Virus record (IMG/VR): IMGVR_UViG_3300011416_000014
Span: 1-51,418 of that record
Reading direction: 5' to 3' (one strand)
Source of the DNA: a virus
DNA length: 51,418 bases
Below the pieces are notes generated by a model. The model was not told the origin of the DNA. It made no database searches and saw only the letters and a program-made list of their open reading frames with translations. Each line of letters begins with the position of its first letter. The first letter of the stretch is position 1. Shown here in pieces: positions 37,822 to 45,269 of the stretch. A program made the position numbers and the translations under genes.

Positions 37822-38738
37822 CAGCCGACCCTCGTGATGACGGCCTCTACGCCTTCCTTCAGGCCCATGAGCGCCTGCAGGAGCGAACCCACGTCGTCGT
37901 TGCCCAGGATACCCGGGTGGACGACGACGTGCCGCGCCAACTCGCCCGCGATGTAGTCGGCCTTCTGGGCCAGGCGCTCGCGGCGCTTGAAGGTGTCGAG
38001 CTGCCAGTAGGACTCGGCGCCCATGTCGGCGGCCAGCTCGGCGCCAAACCGCGCCAGGACTTCGGCCGAGGTGATGGTGGGCCGGCTGGGGCCGCGCAAC
38101 TGCACCGCGCCGATCAGGAGGGTGACGCCCACAGTCGGGCGCCCGCCCTTGTTGCCAGCTGCCGCCTTGGCGGCGGGGGCCTTGGGGGCCTCCTGCACGG
38201 GCTCCGGGGCCTGCTTCACCAGGGTCTCGACGACGGCCTGCCGCTCGGGCGACATGACGACCGGCGCGGTGAAGGGCTCCTGGACCGTTGCCACGACCGG
38301 GGGCGCCACTGGGGCCGGAGCGGCGGGCTGCGCCGGGGAGTCGGCCTCGATCCACTCCAGAGGCAGCCCGGCCTTCTGCAGGGCCTCTGCCTGCTCCTCG
38401 CGAGCGACGGCCACGCCCTTGCCCGCGTCGTCCAGCTCGATGATGTAGGCCATGCTGGTGGGCTTCCCAGCCTTCTTGGCGGTGGCATCGCAGATCGGGC
38501 AAGCCCTCCCGCTGCTGCTCAGGCCGCGCCCCTTGCACGCGCGACAGTTGAGGTTCGCCCACGGGGCGCCGCCGATCGCCGAGGGCGGGGCTGCGGGTGG
38601 GATGCCACCATTGATCGCCGGTGCCGGCGCTGCGGGCGGGGCCTGTTCCACGGCCGCCACGGCGCCGGCCGTGCCTGCGGCTTCCTGGCGCGCGGCTTGC
38701 TGTGCCTGTTGCTGCTTGGCTCGATCGAAGATGCTCAC
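37821..38738 (-). CDS. Internal-start product: zinc-finger protein from the Cas4-like gene
   Basis: GTG 38738 (residue Val328 of the fusion) has AGGAGG 8 nt upstream in the same AGGAGGCAAGC context used at real starts in this genome. It opens a 305-residue protein with the four-Cys finger and the C-terminal domain but without the nuclease. This suggests two formerly separate genes now joined, with the second start kept. Expression as a separate protein is predicted, not shown. Confidence 0.5.
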   Translation of the reverse strand: MSIFDRAKQQQAQQAARQEAAGTAGAVAAVEQAPPAAPAPAINGGIPPAAPPSAIGGAPWANLNCRACKGRGLSSSGRACPICDATAKKAGKPTSMAYIIELDDAGKGVAVAREEQAEALQKAGLPLEWIEADSPAQPAAPAPVAPPVVATVQEPFTAPVVMSPERQAVVETLVKQAPEPVQEAPKAPAAKAAAGNKGGRPTVGVTLLIGAVQLRGPSRPTITSAEVLARFGAELAADMGAESYWQLDTFKRRERLAQKADYIAGELARHVVVHPGILGNDDVGSLLQALMGLKEGVEAVITRVG

Positions 38739-39719
38739 GCTGCTTGCCTCCTTGGCTGTGCCCCGCTTCCGGGGAGTTGGTAGGGGTAGGTCGAGTCTCG
38801 ACCCTGTTCGTTGTTCCAGCAGACGCGCGACTCGCGTCTGATATACCTCAGGACTCTCAGTGCGTCCACAGATTTGCGCAAACGGGCAGGCTTGACCGTA
38901 CCAGTGCGCGCACTTGCCGGTGTCGGTTGGGCCGGGAACATCCGACCACTCCTTGACCTTGGACGTGCGTTCGATGCGGTCGGCGACTTCGTGCAGGTAC
39001 TCGCCGTGTGCTGCGATCTCGTCGGGGGACAGGACGGCTTCGACCTTGGTAACTCCGGGACCTTCGAACTTGGGGTACTGGTTGTGGCGCAGCCGCACGC
39101 TGTCATTCCAGCCGTCGAGCTGTGACGTGACCCATGCGTAAGTGCGCAGCTGTTGGTTCTTGCCGAGGTAGTTCGGCGAGTCGGGGTCCTCGCGCTTGAG
39201 GTAGCGCACGCTACCCTTGCCGTAGCTCTTGTGATCGCCGATCTCGGGCAGCTCACGTTCTGTGCCTGCACGAAACAGGTCGATGTAGCCGACCAGTTGC
39301 ACATTCTCGGTGATCGCAATGCGAATCGAGCGCTCCAGTTGCATCGACGGAGTGCGGTAGATGATCCCGTTCTCGATCGCCTCGGCCACGAGGGCCTGGA
39401 TCTGTCGCGCCTCGGTCGGCGTGACCTCGGCCGTGCTGCCGTCCATCTCAGTGGCGACCATCCAGCCCTTCGGGTACAGGTTGACCGGCTGCCCACCTAG
39501 CTGACCCTGGAACAGACCCTCGGCGATGGTCGCACCGTCCGGCCCAGGCACTCGCCCGTTGTCCGTCGCGCTCAGCCAGCGCTCGATGACGGAGTGCAGC
39601 ACCGTACCGAACGTGAAGTGCGCTGCCGGCGGCTCTTTCAGTTTCAGGACGCGGCGCAGCCACCAGTGCCTTGCACAATCCTCATAGGTGTCGATCTGCG
39701 ATGCAGAGATCGTAATCAC
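37821..39719 (-). CDS. Cas4/RecB-like PD-(D/E)XK nuclease fused to a zinc-finger region
   Basis: 632 residues from GTG 39719 overlapping the SF3 helicase stop. The nuclease part has GTVLHSVIERW (His42), VGYIDLF (Asp147), EIGDHKS (Asp162, Lys164) and QLRTYAW (Gln190, Tyr194). Cys15, Cys270, Cys278 and Cys284 have the four-Cys iron-sulphur layout of Cas4/AddB. It ends near 320. Then follows an Ala/Pro/Gln-rich linker (about 332-388), a CxxC...CxxC finger (Cys392, 395, 407, 410), a second Pro/Ala linker and a 90-residue helical C-terminal domain. Phage Cas4-like enzymes trim DNA ends for recombination. The fused second half is unusual. Confidence 0.8.
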   Translation of the reverse strand: MITISASQIDTYEDCARHWWLRRVLKLKEPPAAHFTFGTVLHSVIERWLSATDNGRVPGPDGATIAEGLFQGQLGGQPVNLYPKGWMVATEMDGSTAEVTPTEARQIQALVAEAIENGIIYRTPSMQLERSIRIAITENVQLVGYIDLFRAGTERELPEIGDHKSYGKGSVRYLKREDPDSPNYLGKNQQLRTYAWVTSQLDGWNDSVRLRHNQYPKFEGPGVTKVEAVLSPDEIAAHGEYLHEVADRIERTSKVKEWSDVPGPTDTGKCAHWYGQACPFAQICGRTESPEVYQTRVARLLEQRTGSRLDLPLPTPRKRGTAKEASSVSIFDRAKQQQAQQAARQEAAGTAGAVAAVEQAPPAAPAPAINGGIPPAAPPSAIGGAPWANLNCRACKGRGLSSSGRACPICDATAKKAGKPTSMAYIIELDDAGKGVAVAREEQAEALQKAGLPLEWIEADSPAQPAAPAPVAPPVVATVQEPFTAPVVMSPERQAVVETLVKQAPEPVQEAPKAPAAKAAAGNKGGRPTVGVTLLIGAVQLRGPSRPTITSAEVLARFGAELAADMGAESYWQLDTFKRRERLAQKADYIAGELARHVVVHPGILGNDDVGSLLQALMGLKEGVEAVITRVG

Positions 39720-41773
39720 GCGGTGCCCTTTCCTGACAAGACGACGGCGATCATGTCGTCGCCGCCTGGCTGCGCGGCGAGCATCCGCTCAGTGCGAGCC
39801 ATGGTCATGCCGTACCTCATCCCCTCTTCGAACAGGATGCCCAGGTCGATCTCCACCCAGCGGGCGCGCTGCTCGCGCTGACTGCCGGGCGGGCTAGTGA
39901 CCTCGGCGCGGCCTGCGTCGTCGTGCTTGCTGAACTGCCGCAGCACGCGGCCCGCGATCGGCAGCGAAATCTCCCCGTATGCCGAAGTCAGGCCCGATTC
40001 GGCTATTTCGACCACGCCGGCAGGCGTGACCCACACGCGGTTCTCGTGGACGTGCAACCCACGGCGCGACGTGCTGCCACTGGCCTCGATCATCTTCACC
40101 AGTGAGCGTAGCACGGTCTGTGCGCCCTTGGACCGCAGCCTCATCTCGCGGACGATCTGCGTGCTTGTCTCGCCCTCCACCAGCAGCCGGCCGGCGCCGA
40201 TCAGCGACGGCTTGCGGTTCTCGAACAAGTAGAAGATGTGATTGGCCAACGTGTACTCGCTACCCTTGTGCCCGGCGACCCAGCCCGCCGTGTACTTGTA
40301 GTTGCCGCGCCGGGTCAGCAGCGACTGCGCTGCTTCGAGGACTTCGATCGACAAAAGCCGCTGCTCGATGGCCTGGATGTCGTCGGCCGTCAGGTCGCGG
40401 TGGCCAACGATGCTGCGCACGATGTCGCGGTCGTTCGACGTGAACAAGATGCGCGGGTAGATGTCGGCGTTGAAGGGGTCGCGGTGCATGGCGCGGATGG
40501 TGATCCGGCCGCCGGTCACGAGCGAGCGGAAGGCTTGGTCTACGGTCATCGCCTCATCGTTGTTGATCTGCGGCACGCCCTCATCGCAGTTCACCACGGG
40601 GGAGTCGAGCAAGCCGACGTTGAACTTCCCAAGCGCGCGGCCGTCGTTGCGGTGCCCGCCCTCGAAGCACTCGGCCAGGCCGGCGGCCAGCATGCCCTTG
40701 CCGGTGCCCGGCGGACCGAAGAGGTTGAGCGCGCAGATCGCGCGGCGCACGTCCAGGCTGTGCGCCAGCCACTCGGTCAGCCGGTCGTACTGCTGGCCGG
40801 CGAGCGCCTGCAACCACTCGTCCACGCGCAGGTCGAAGATAGGCACCAGCTTGGGGTTCAGCCTGTGGACGGGGACGTGCAGCACCTTGTGCCCTCCAGC
40901 GCCGTCGATGTAGGCGACCGACTCGCGCGCCGAGCACTCGATGGTGGTGATCGGCACAGCATGCTCGTTGAGCAGCGCGGTCGCGGTGCGCGTCACGACT
41001 TGCTTGCCGCGGATCTCGGTGGTGGGGATGACCTCCTCCATCCCCAGGTCGCGAATCATGGGAATCAGCATGGAGTCTGAGATCGGGCGGATGTTGTACG
41101 AACCGTCTGGCCTCATGACGTGGTGCCTGCGCCCGTCGCTGGCGATCATCCGCGCCAGGAACCAGACCTGCGCGGCGTCCGCGTCGGCGGGCACGTCCTG
41201 CGGCCTGGCCTCGCGAACCTGAGCGATCAACTGCTGACGCAGTTGCTCTCCGCTCTGCACCTTTTGCCGGCGGTCGTTGTGCTCGGCAAGGATCTGCGAT
41301 TCCTCGGTGGCCCAGAGCCTGCATATCAAGTCCCAAGTCGTCGCGAACCAGTCGGTCTCGTTGGCGCCGCGCGTCTCGCGGTCGTGCAGCTGTTCGATGG
41401 CGGAGTGCAGCAGCGCGTAGATCCCCTCTGGGGTCACGTCTTCCTGCCGCGCGAGCATGCCGATGGTCTGGCCGACGATGCGCGTGACCTGGTTGTTCCA
41501 GTTCGCCTCGCCCTCGGCGATCGGCGCGTGCTCGAAGCACACCGCGTAGGCCGGGCGGCCCGACAGGTAGGTCTTCGCCAGCTTCACCAACGGGCTGTCG
41601 TAGATGCGCCCGTTGCCCCCCTCGTAGGTCAGCATGCCCCGGATCTCGTCCGGGTCTGGCGCGTCTCCCTGGTGAGTCTCGACTGGCGCAAACGAGCCCG
41701 CGGCCTGCGCCTCTGCGCGTGGCGCAGTGGCAACGTCCAGGATCGGCCCGCCGGTGACGAGAATCGGGTTCAT
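39716..41773 (-). CDS. SF3 (D5-like) replicative helicase
   Basis: 685 residues; ATG 41773 overlaps the primase stop (ATGA). Walker A FGPPGTGKG (352-360), Walker B VVNCDEG (393-399), then ILFTSNDRDI with the sensor Asn (motif C). The N-terminal 300 residues are helical and lack a primase active site, so primase and helicase are split over two genes here, unlike many phages that fuse them. The hexameric helicase would unwind the replication fork. It is coupled to the AEP-like gene before and the nuclease fusion after it. Confidence 0.85.
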   Translation of the reverse strand: MNPILVTGGPILDVATAPRAEAQAAGSFAPVETHQGDAPDPDEIRGMLTYEGGNGRIYDSPLVKLAKTYLSGRPAYAVCFEHAPIAEGEANWNNQVTRIVGQTIGMLARQEDVTPEGIYALLHSAIEQLHDRETRGANETDWFATTWDLICRLWATEESQILAEHNDRRQKVQSGEQLRQQLIAQVREARPQDVPADADAAQVWFLARMIASDGRRHHVMRPDGSYNIRPISDSMLIPMIRDLGMEEVIPTTEIRGKQVVTRTATALLNEHAVPITTIECSARESVAYIDGAGGHKVLHVPVHRLNPKLVPIFDLRVDEWLQALAGQQYDRLTEWLAHSLDVRRAICALNLFGPPGTGKGMLAAGLAECFEGGHRNDGRALGKFNVGLLDSPVVNCDEGVPQINNDEAMTVDQAFRSLVTGGRITIRAMHRDPFNADIYPRILFTSNDRDIVRSIVGHRDLTADDIQAIEQRLLSIEVLEAAQSLLTRRGNYKYTAGWVAGHKGSEYTLANHIFYLFENRKPSLIGAGRLLVEGETSTQIVREMRLRSKGAQTVLRSLVKMIEASGSTSRRGLHVHENRVWVTPAGVVEIAESGLTSAYGEISLPIAGRVLRQFSKHDDAGRAEVTSPPGSQREQRARWVEIDLGILFEEGMRYGMTMARTERMLAAQPGGDDMIAVVLSGKGTA

Positions 41774-42351
41774 GCTCTCACGGTGCAGGGGAGGCGGAAG
41801 AGGCGGGTCCAGTCGGAGCACTGCTCATCGAACTGCACCCCAAGGGCGGCGAAGCGTTGAATCATGCCGATCGTGAGGGCCTCGGCCTCGGTCGGCCCGA
41901 CCTCCTCACTGAGCACGTAGATGAGCCGCGAGCCGTGCAGGGTGGAGTAGAAGGCAGTGGGCTCCGGCAAGCCTGGTTGAGCCAACGCAACAAGGTGCTG
42001 CTCGAACCGCTCCGGAGTCCAGCGCGCTTTCTTTCCATCGACGTGCAGGTCGAAGTCGAACACCAGCAGAGGAATCCGCACGCGCCCGCCAGCCTCTTCG
42101 AGTTGCTGCAGGAACGGACTTCGCTTCGACACGCGGGCGAAGGCGAACTCGTCGCCGGAAGGGTCGGCGTCCAGGCGGTACAACAGGAAGTGCGCGTCCT
42201 GGTCCCACGCACGAGTCAGGGCCTCGCTCAGTGGCAGGTGTTCGTCGCACAGCACGAGCGCCGCGCGCTCCGGGTCCTGCAGGTCAGTCAGCGACTTGGC
42301 CGCTGGGTGACGATCCCTGGCGTAGATGATACCGATGGTCGGGTCGTTCAT
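41770..42351 (-). CDS. Archaeo-eukaryotic-type primase (prim-pol) catalytic domain
   Basis: 193 residues; GGAGG precedes ATG 42351. LLVFDFDLHVDGKKARW carries the D-x-D pair (Asp99, Asp101). STLHGSRLIYVLSEE is the strand like SGRGLHLY of AEP enzymes, and CSDWTRLFRLPCTVRA is the closing R-rich motif with a third Asp (180). There is no zinc-binding or helicase domain. Translational coupling to the SF3 helicase strongly suggests the two act together. Probably makes primers de novo. Small for a prim-pol, so accessory domains may sit in the helicase N-terminus. Confidence 0.75.
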   Translation of the reverse strand: MNDPTIGIIYARDRHPAAKSLTDLQDPERAALVLCDEHLPLSEALTRAWDQDAHFLLYRLDADPSGDEFAFARVSKRSPFLQQLEEAGGRVRIPLLVFDFDLHVDGKKARWTPERFEQHLVALAQPGLPEPTAFYSTLHGSRLIYVLSEEVGPTEAEALTIGMIQRFAALGVQFDEQCSDWTRLFRLPCTVRA

Positions 42352-42385
42352 GGGTGCCTCCAAGGTAGCCGAGAACTTCCCCGCG

Positions 42386-42961
42386 TCAACTGCCGAATTG
42401 AAGATCCTGCAGCCGGGTGCGGAACAAGCCCTCTGCAGCTCGCCACTCATAACCGATCGGCTGAATGGCGTTCGGCACCAAGATGTCCAGGTTGCGATCG
42501 TACCAGCTGGGGATGATGCTACGCAGCGTGCGGACTTCTCGGTGCAGGATGATGGTGTCGTACCGCTTGATTCGTCCCCAGACCGGGTCTTTGTTGGGCG
42601 GCAGGCGCAGCGCGTGCCGCACGACCAGCTCCATGGAATCCTCGAACCTATCCCAACCCTCGATCATCCGCTTCTGGGGGCTGGCCACGTCGCCTATGTA
42701 GGCTTCGTGCGCGTCGTGCAGCAAGCCAGGCAACATGGCTTCCTCATCTCCAACGTGCTCGGCGATGAGGCTGACCCACACGGAGTGCTCGGCGACCGAG
42801 TAGAACTTGTCCAGGTGCCCGCGGTAGCGACAGCACATCGCCAGCGAGCGCCTGATGTCCTCCATGCGGATGTCCTTAGGCTCGACGGTCTCTGGCGGGC
42901 CGATGTTCACGCCGGTAAGGGTCGTGATGTAGGGGTGTTTGCGTGCCGGATGTTCGATCAT
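42386..42961 (-). CDS. HD-domain phosphohydrolase (YfbR/DatZ-like)
   Basis: 191 residues from ATG 42961 with AAAGGGACGCC upstream. FYSVAEHSVWVS (His59), LLHDAHEAYIGD (His82, Asp83, Glu86, Asp91) and a later Asp near KRYDTII give the H...HD...D metal site. This form is common in phages and includes DatZ, the dATP triphosphohydrolase of 2-aminoadenine phages, as well as YfbR 5'-nucleotidases. Which substrate applies cannot be read from the sequence. Lies next to the replication genes. Confidence 0.8.
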   Translation of the reverse strand: MIEHPARKHPYITTLTGVNIGPPETVEPKDIRMEDIRRSLAMCCRYRGHLDKFYSVAEHSVWVSLIAEHVGDEEAMLPGLLHDAHEAYIGDVASPQKRMIEGWDRFEDSMELVVRHALRLPPNKDPVWGRIKRYDTIILHREVRTLRSIIPSWYDRNLDILVPNAIQPIGYEWRAAEGLFRTRLQDLQFGS

Positions 42962-42971
42962 GGCGTCCCTT

Positions 42972-43295
42972 TCAGCAGTCCGAGTACCAGGCCGACCACT
43001 GGCCTTTGATCTTGCGGCGAGCCCAGAACACGAGTCCGGTGTTCCAGTCAACTGGCAGGCCCGTCCTGGCCTGGAAACATTCAGCCAACATGTTGCGGTG
43101 TTGGACCGTGCGTCCGCGGGGATCGACTTCCCAAATCCCCTGGATGGCCTGTCCCGCAAGCAGCCACTCTTTCCAGCCGGGACCTATTACGTGCAGATAC
43201 TCGCCTTCTTTTTCCACGTAGAGAGTTTGCGAGCGGTGCGCTGGGATCTCGAAAAAGCCATCCACATAGATGATCTTGAACGGTTTGGTCTTCAT
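42972..43295 (-). CDS. Unknown small protein
   Basis: 107 residues. ATG 43295 (MKTKPFKIIYVDG) has AGGAGGCAAGG, better than an in-frame ATG 60 nt upstream. Mixed alpha/beta with many aromatic residues (GEYLHVIGPGWKEWLLAGQAIQGIW), no membrane segment or metal motif. Genes on both sides have known or coupled functions, but this one is not coupled (10 nt gap after it). No family recognised. Confidence 0.6.
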   Translation of the reverse strand: MKTKPFKIIYVDGFFEIPAHRSQTLYVEKEGEYLHVIGPGWKEWLLAGQAIQGIWEVDPRGRTVQHRNMLAECFQARTGLPVDWNTGLVFWARRKIKGQWSAWYSDC

Positions 43296-43356
43296 CCTTG
43301 CCTCCTGAAGTGTCTTTCGGATCTCGGCGAAGCCCATCAGCTTGCGCCGGCCCATG

Positions 43357-43665
43357 TCACTGCCCCAACTGTTCGGGCAGACTAAGCGTCTTCATCAAGA
43401 GTCCCAAGACCAAGTCCATCGTGCGACTTCCTGTACCCTCCAGGCTGTACCAGACCTCGGCGGGTTTCGGGGGCACATGGATCAGTCGGTGCTCTTTCAC
43501 GAAGAAGACCTGTTCGTGTCGCCAGCTTGCCTCACCCATCTCGTCCCGGTTGAAATGTTCGAGGGTCAGCCGGATTCTGCCTTCGTTTTCCCTCCTGGCG
43601 ATCAACCGACTCTGCGAACTCTGGCACAGAATCGTGCGTTGGTTGACAGCGGTAGGCCAGTTCAT
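43357..43665 (-). CDS. Unknown protein, last gene of the GGDEF cassette
   Basis: 102 residues, ATG 43665 overlapping the previous stop (ATGA). Beta-rich N-terminal half with basic residues (SRLIARRENEGRIRLTLEHFNRDEMG, then HEQVFFVKEHRLIHVPPKPAEVWYSL), then a helical C-terminus (MDLVLGLLMKTLSLPEQL). It closes a run of eight overlapping genes that includes the GGDEF protein. Could be an effector or unrelated. A 61-nt gap follows. Confidence 0.55.
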   Translation of the reverse strand: MNWPTAVNQRTILCQSSQSRLIARRENEGRIRLTLEHFNRDEMGEASWRHEQVFFVKEHRLIHVPPKPAEVWYSLEGTGSRTMDLVLGLLMKTLSLPEQLGQ

Positions 43666-43910
43666 GCGATCCACCCGCGCTCCCGCGCCAGCGCCCGCTG
43701 CACCGGCGTCAGCTCTGCGATGCGCTTCGCCCGGTAGCGAGGGTTCAGCCGCTTGCGGAAGAAGTTCTTCCCGAGCCGACGCTTCAGCTGCCACTCGTCC
43801 ACGTCGAGCTGCATGTCCCGCGCGGTCGGGGCCGGGATGTTCTCCTCGTTGAAGCGCGGCAGCAGCGCGCCCAGCACCGACTTGAAAGCTGACTTCAGTG
43901 TGTTGAACAT
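43662..43910 (-). CDS. Small basic protein
   Basis: 82 residues. N-terminal amphipathic helix (FNTLKSAFKSVLGALLPRF), then Arg/Lys-rich segment (QLKRRLGKNFFRKRLNPRYRAKRIAEL). The composition fits nucleic-acid or membrane-surface binding. Both ends overlap neighbours by 4 nt. No recognised family. Confidence 0.55.
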   Translation of the reverse strand: MFNTLKSAFKSVLGALLPRFNEENIPAPTARDMQLDVDEWQLKRRLGKNFFRKRLNPRYRAKRIAELTPVQRALARERGWIA

Positions 43911-44200
43911 CAGTTCCCCTTCCAAACGTAAGGGTAGCCGTGGTCGCGCTCGAACGCGCGTCCCCGGACCGAGTCCGACCACTCGCGCACTTGCTCGCTG
44001 GTGGCCTCGATGTCGACCAACCGCTGCCAGCCGACAGGGTCCTCCGCCTTCGGGTCGATCGTCAGCCAGTGGAGCCGATCGAAGTCCACCGGCTTGTACT
44101 CGTTGCTGGTGGGGAACTCGTGCTTGGCCATGGTAAATACAAGCACCGGCCCGCTGGTCCCGATGACCAGTACGAAAAGGACGCCGAGTAGCGTCTTCAT
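43910..44200 (-). CDS. Small membrane-anchored protein
   Basis: 96 residues. N-terminal signal anchor (LLGVLFVLVIGTSGPVLVF, residues about 4-22) followed by an acidic, probably periplasmic or cytoplasmic domain (DFDRLHWLTIDPKAEDPVGWQRLV, EQVREWSDSVRGRAFERDHG). The stop and next start share one base. Coupled directly to the 35-residue membrane peptide below the GGDEF gene. No family recognised. Confidence 0.6.
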   Translation of the reverse strand: MKTLLGVLFVLVIGTSGPVLVFTMAKHEFPTSNEYKPVDFDRLHWLTIDPKAEDPVGWQRLVDIEATSEQVREWSDSVRGRAFERDHGYPYVWKGN

Positions 44201-44304
44201 CGGTTTCTCCTGCGCAGTAGGGTGGCCAGGCCCAGCGCCAGACCCAAGAGCGGCAGAGTCATCATGGCGATGCCTCCCCAGAACACGATTTCGTAGGTAC
44301 TCAT
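44197..44304 (-). CDS. 35-residue single-span membrane peptide
   Basis: Almost all of the peptide is a transmembrane helix (EIVFWGGIAMMTLPLLGLALGLATLL) ending in a basic RRRNR, so it is N-out/C-in by the positive-inside rule. ATG 44304 overlaps the GGDEF stop and its own stop overlaps the next start. Tiny phage membrane peptides often regulate or inhibit membrane proteins. Translation would be coupled to the GGDEF protein. Confidence 0.6.
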   Translation of the reverse strand: MSTYEIVFWGGIAMMTLPLLGLALGLATLLRRRNR

Positions 44305-44786
44305 TCCAAGCCTCCGGTTTTGTGCAAGTACATGGCAGCATCGGCGGCGGCCGGGTCCTTGCCCAGTCCCGCCGCAGCTGTGACTTCCCCGTGTTGGCTG
44401 CGCCACGCACGGATGACATCGCGAATGCGCAGCGCGCCTACGCGCGTCTCGCACCAGACCAGGAACTCGTCCCCGCCGGTGCGCGCGATGAGCACGTCTC
44501 GGGCGCGCTCTGAGTGTTGCCGAGTGTGCCGCAGCACGAACTCGGTGAACTCCTGCAGGACCAAGTCCCCGAACGCATGCTTGTCCGGGTGCGCGTCCTG
44601 CGCGGCCTTGAAGCCGTTGAGGTCCACCGCCACGAACCACCCCCAGTCCCGGGCGCGCGTCCTGCGCTCCAGTCCTCGACGGTTCAAGAGTCCCGTGAGA
44701 GAGTCCGTGTCGGCTTGCATCATCAGATCATCGGCCCGCTCTTCCGCGGCCCTCAGCTCTTCTATTACGGCTTCGTAGTCAGCCAT
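44301..44786 (-). CDS. GGDEF-domain protein (diguanylate-cyclase-like)
   Basis: 161 residues from ATG 44786 (GAGGAAC upstream, overlapping the previous stop TGATG). After 25 helical residues come TDSLTGLLNRRGL (motif start), FVAVDLNGFKAAQDAHPDKHAFGDLVL (metal Asp and Lys), RARDVLIARTGGDEFLVW (intact GGDEF), VTAAAGLG and AADAAMYLHKTGG. It is a nearly minimal catalytic domain without sensor, PAS or membrane part. The Asn of FKxxND that contacts guanine in PleD is Gln here (FKAAQD), and two extra residues precede the conserved GD. An RARD I-site-like motif is one residue farther from GGDEF than normal. It would make a cyclic dinucleotide or bind one. Phage GGDEF genes are uncommon. Confidence 0.85.
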   Translation of the reverse strand: MADYEAVIEELRAAEERADDLMMQADTDSLTGLLNRRGLERRTRARDWGWFVAVDLNGFKAAQDAHPDKHAFGDLVLQEFTEFVLRHTRQHSERARDVLIARTGGDEFLVWCETRVGALRIRDVIRAWRSQHGEVTAAAGLGKDPAAADAAMYLHKTGGLE

Positions 44787-45082
44787 CACAGTTCCTCGGG
44801 TAGATCGATGCCCTCGAACGGGTTGTCCGCGGAGTATTCCAGGATGTTGGCCCGCAAGCGCAGCGCTCGAATCGCTATCCGCGTGGCTTGCTCCTTGAGC
44901 TTGAGTAACTCTTTGATAGAGTCCGGCGGGTTGGTCCCGTGAATCTCCCGGAACTTCGCCACTTCCCGGACGACTTCCACGAACCGCCCTTGCGCTTCGA
45001 CGAACGCGGCATTAGCGCCGTCGTAAGCCACTTGCAACGCAGCGAGATCCGCGTCCGCGTCCGCGTCCTCGTCCTCAGTCAT
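44786..45082 (-). CDS. Acidic coiled-coil protein
   Basis: 98 residues. N-terminal Asp/Ala repeat (EDEDADADADLAAL) encoded by a run of GAC/GCG codons, then two long helices (YDGANAAFVEAQGRFVEVVREVAKF and IKELLKLKEQATRIAIRALRLRANIL) that could form a coiled coil. Overlaps both neighbours. Might be an antitoxin-like or regulatory partner of the GGDEF protein; nothing specific supports that. The GAC/GCG run may slip during copying. Confidence 0.55.
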   Translation of the reverse strand: MTEDEDADADADLAALQVAYDGANAAFVEAQGRFVEVVREVAKFREIHGTNPPDSIKELLKLKEQATRIAIRALRLRANILEYSADNPFEGIDLPEEL

Positions 45083-45269
45083 CGTTCGGGTCCTCGTCCG
45101 CGTCCTGCTGGGCAGTCACCGCCGGCTCCCGGTCCCAAAGCATGAGAACGTGCCAGCGCTCGATGCCGAACTCCTCCGCTACAGCGCGCGGGGGCTTGAT
45201 ACCCTCCAGGCTGAGGATCTCTGCTTCCTCGGCCGGTGACAGCACCCGCTGGATTCGATCCCAGTCCAT
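45075..45269 (-). CDS. Small HTH-like protein
   Basis: 64 residues. LSPAEEAEILSLEGIKPPRAVAEEFGIERWHVLMLW reads as a short helix-turn-helix of the recombinase/sigma-region type, ending in an acidic tail (QQDADEDPNDD). The end overlaps the next gene by 8 nt, and the start follows a stop with no gap (TGAATG). May regulate its own cassette. Weak family assignment. Confidence 0.5.
   Translation of the reverse strand: MDWDRIQRVLSPAEEAEILSLEGIKPPRAVAEEFGIERWHVLMLWDREPAVTAQQDADEDPNDD

Noticed and set aside
42386-42961. Confident DatZ call for the HD protein
   Set aside because: The motifs fit any YfbR-type HD phosphohydrolase; without PurZ in view the specific name is not justified.
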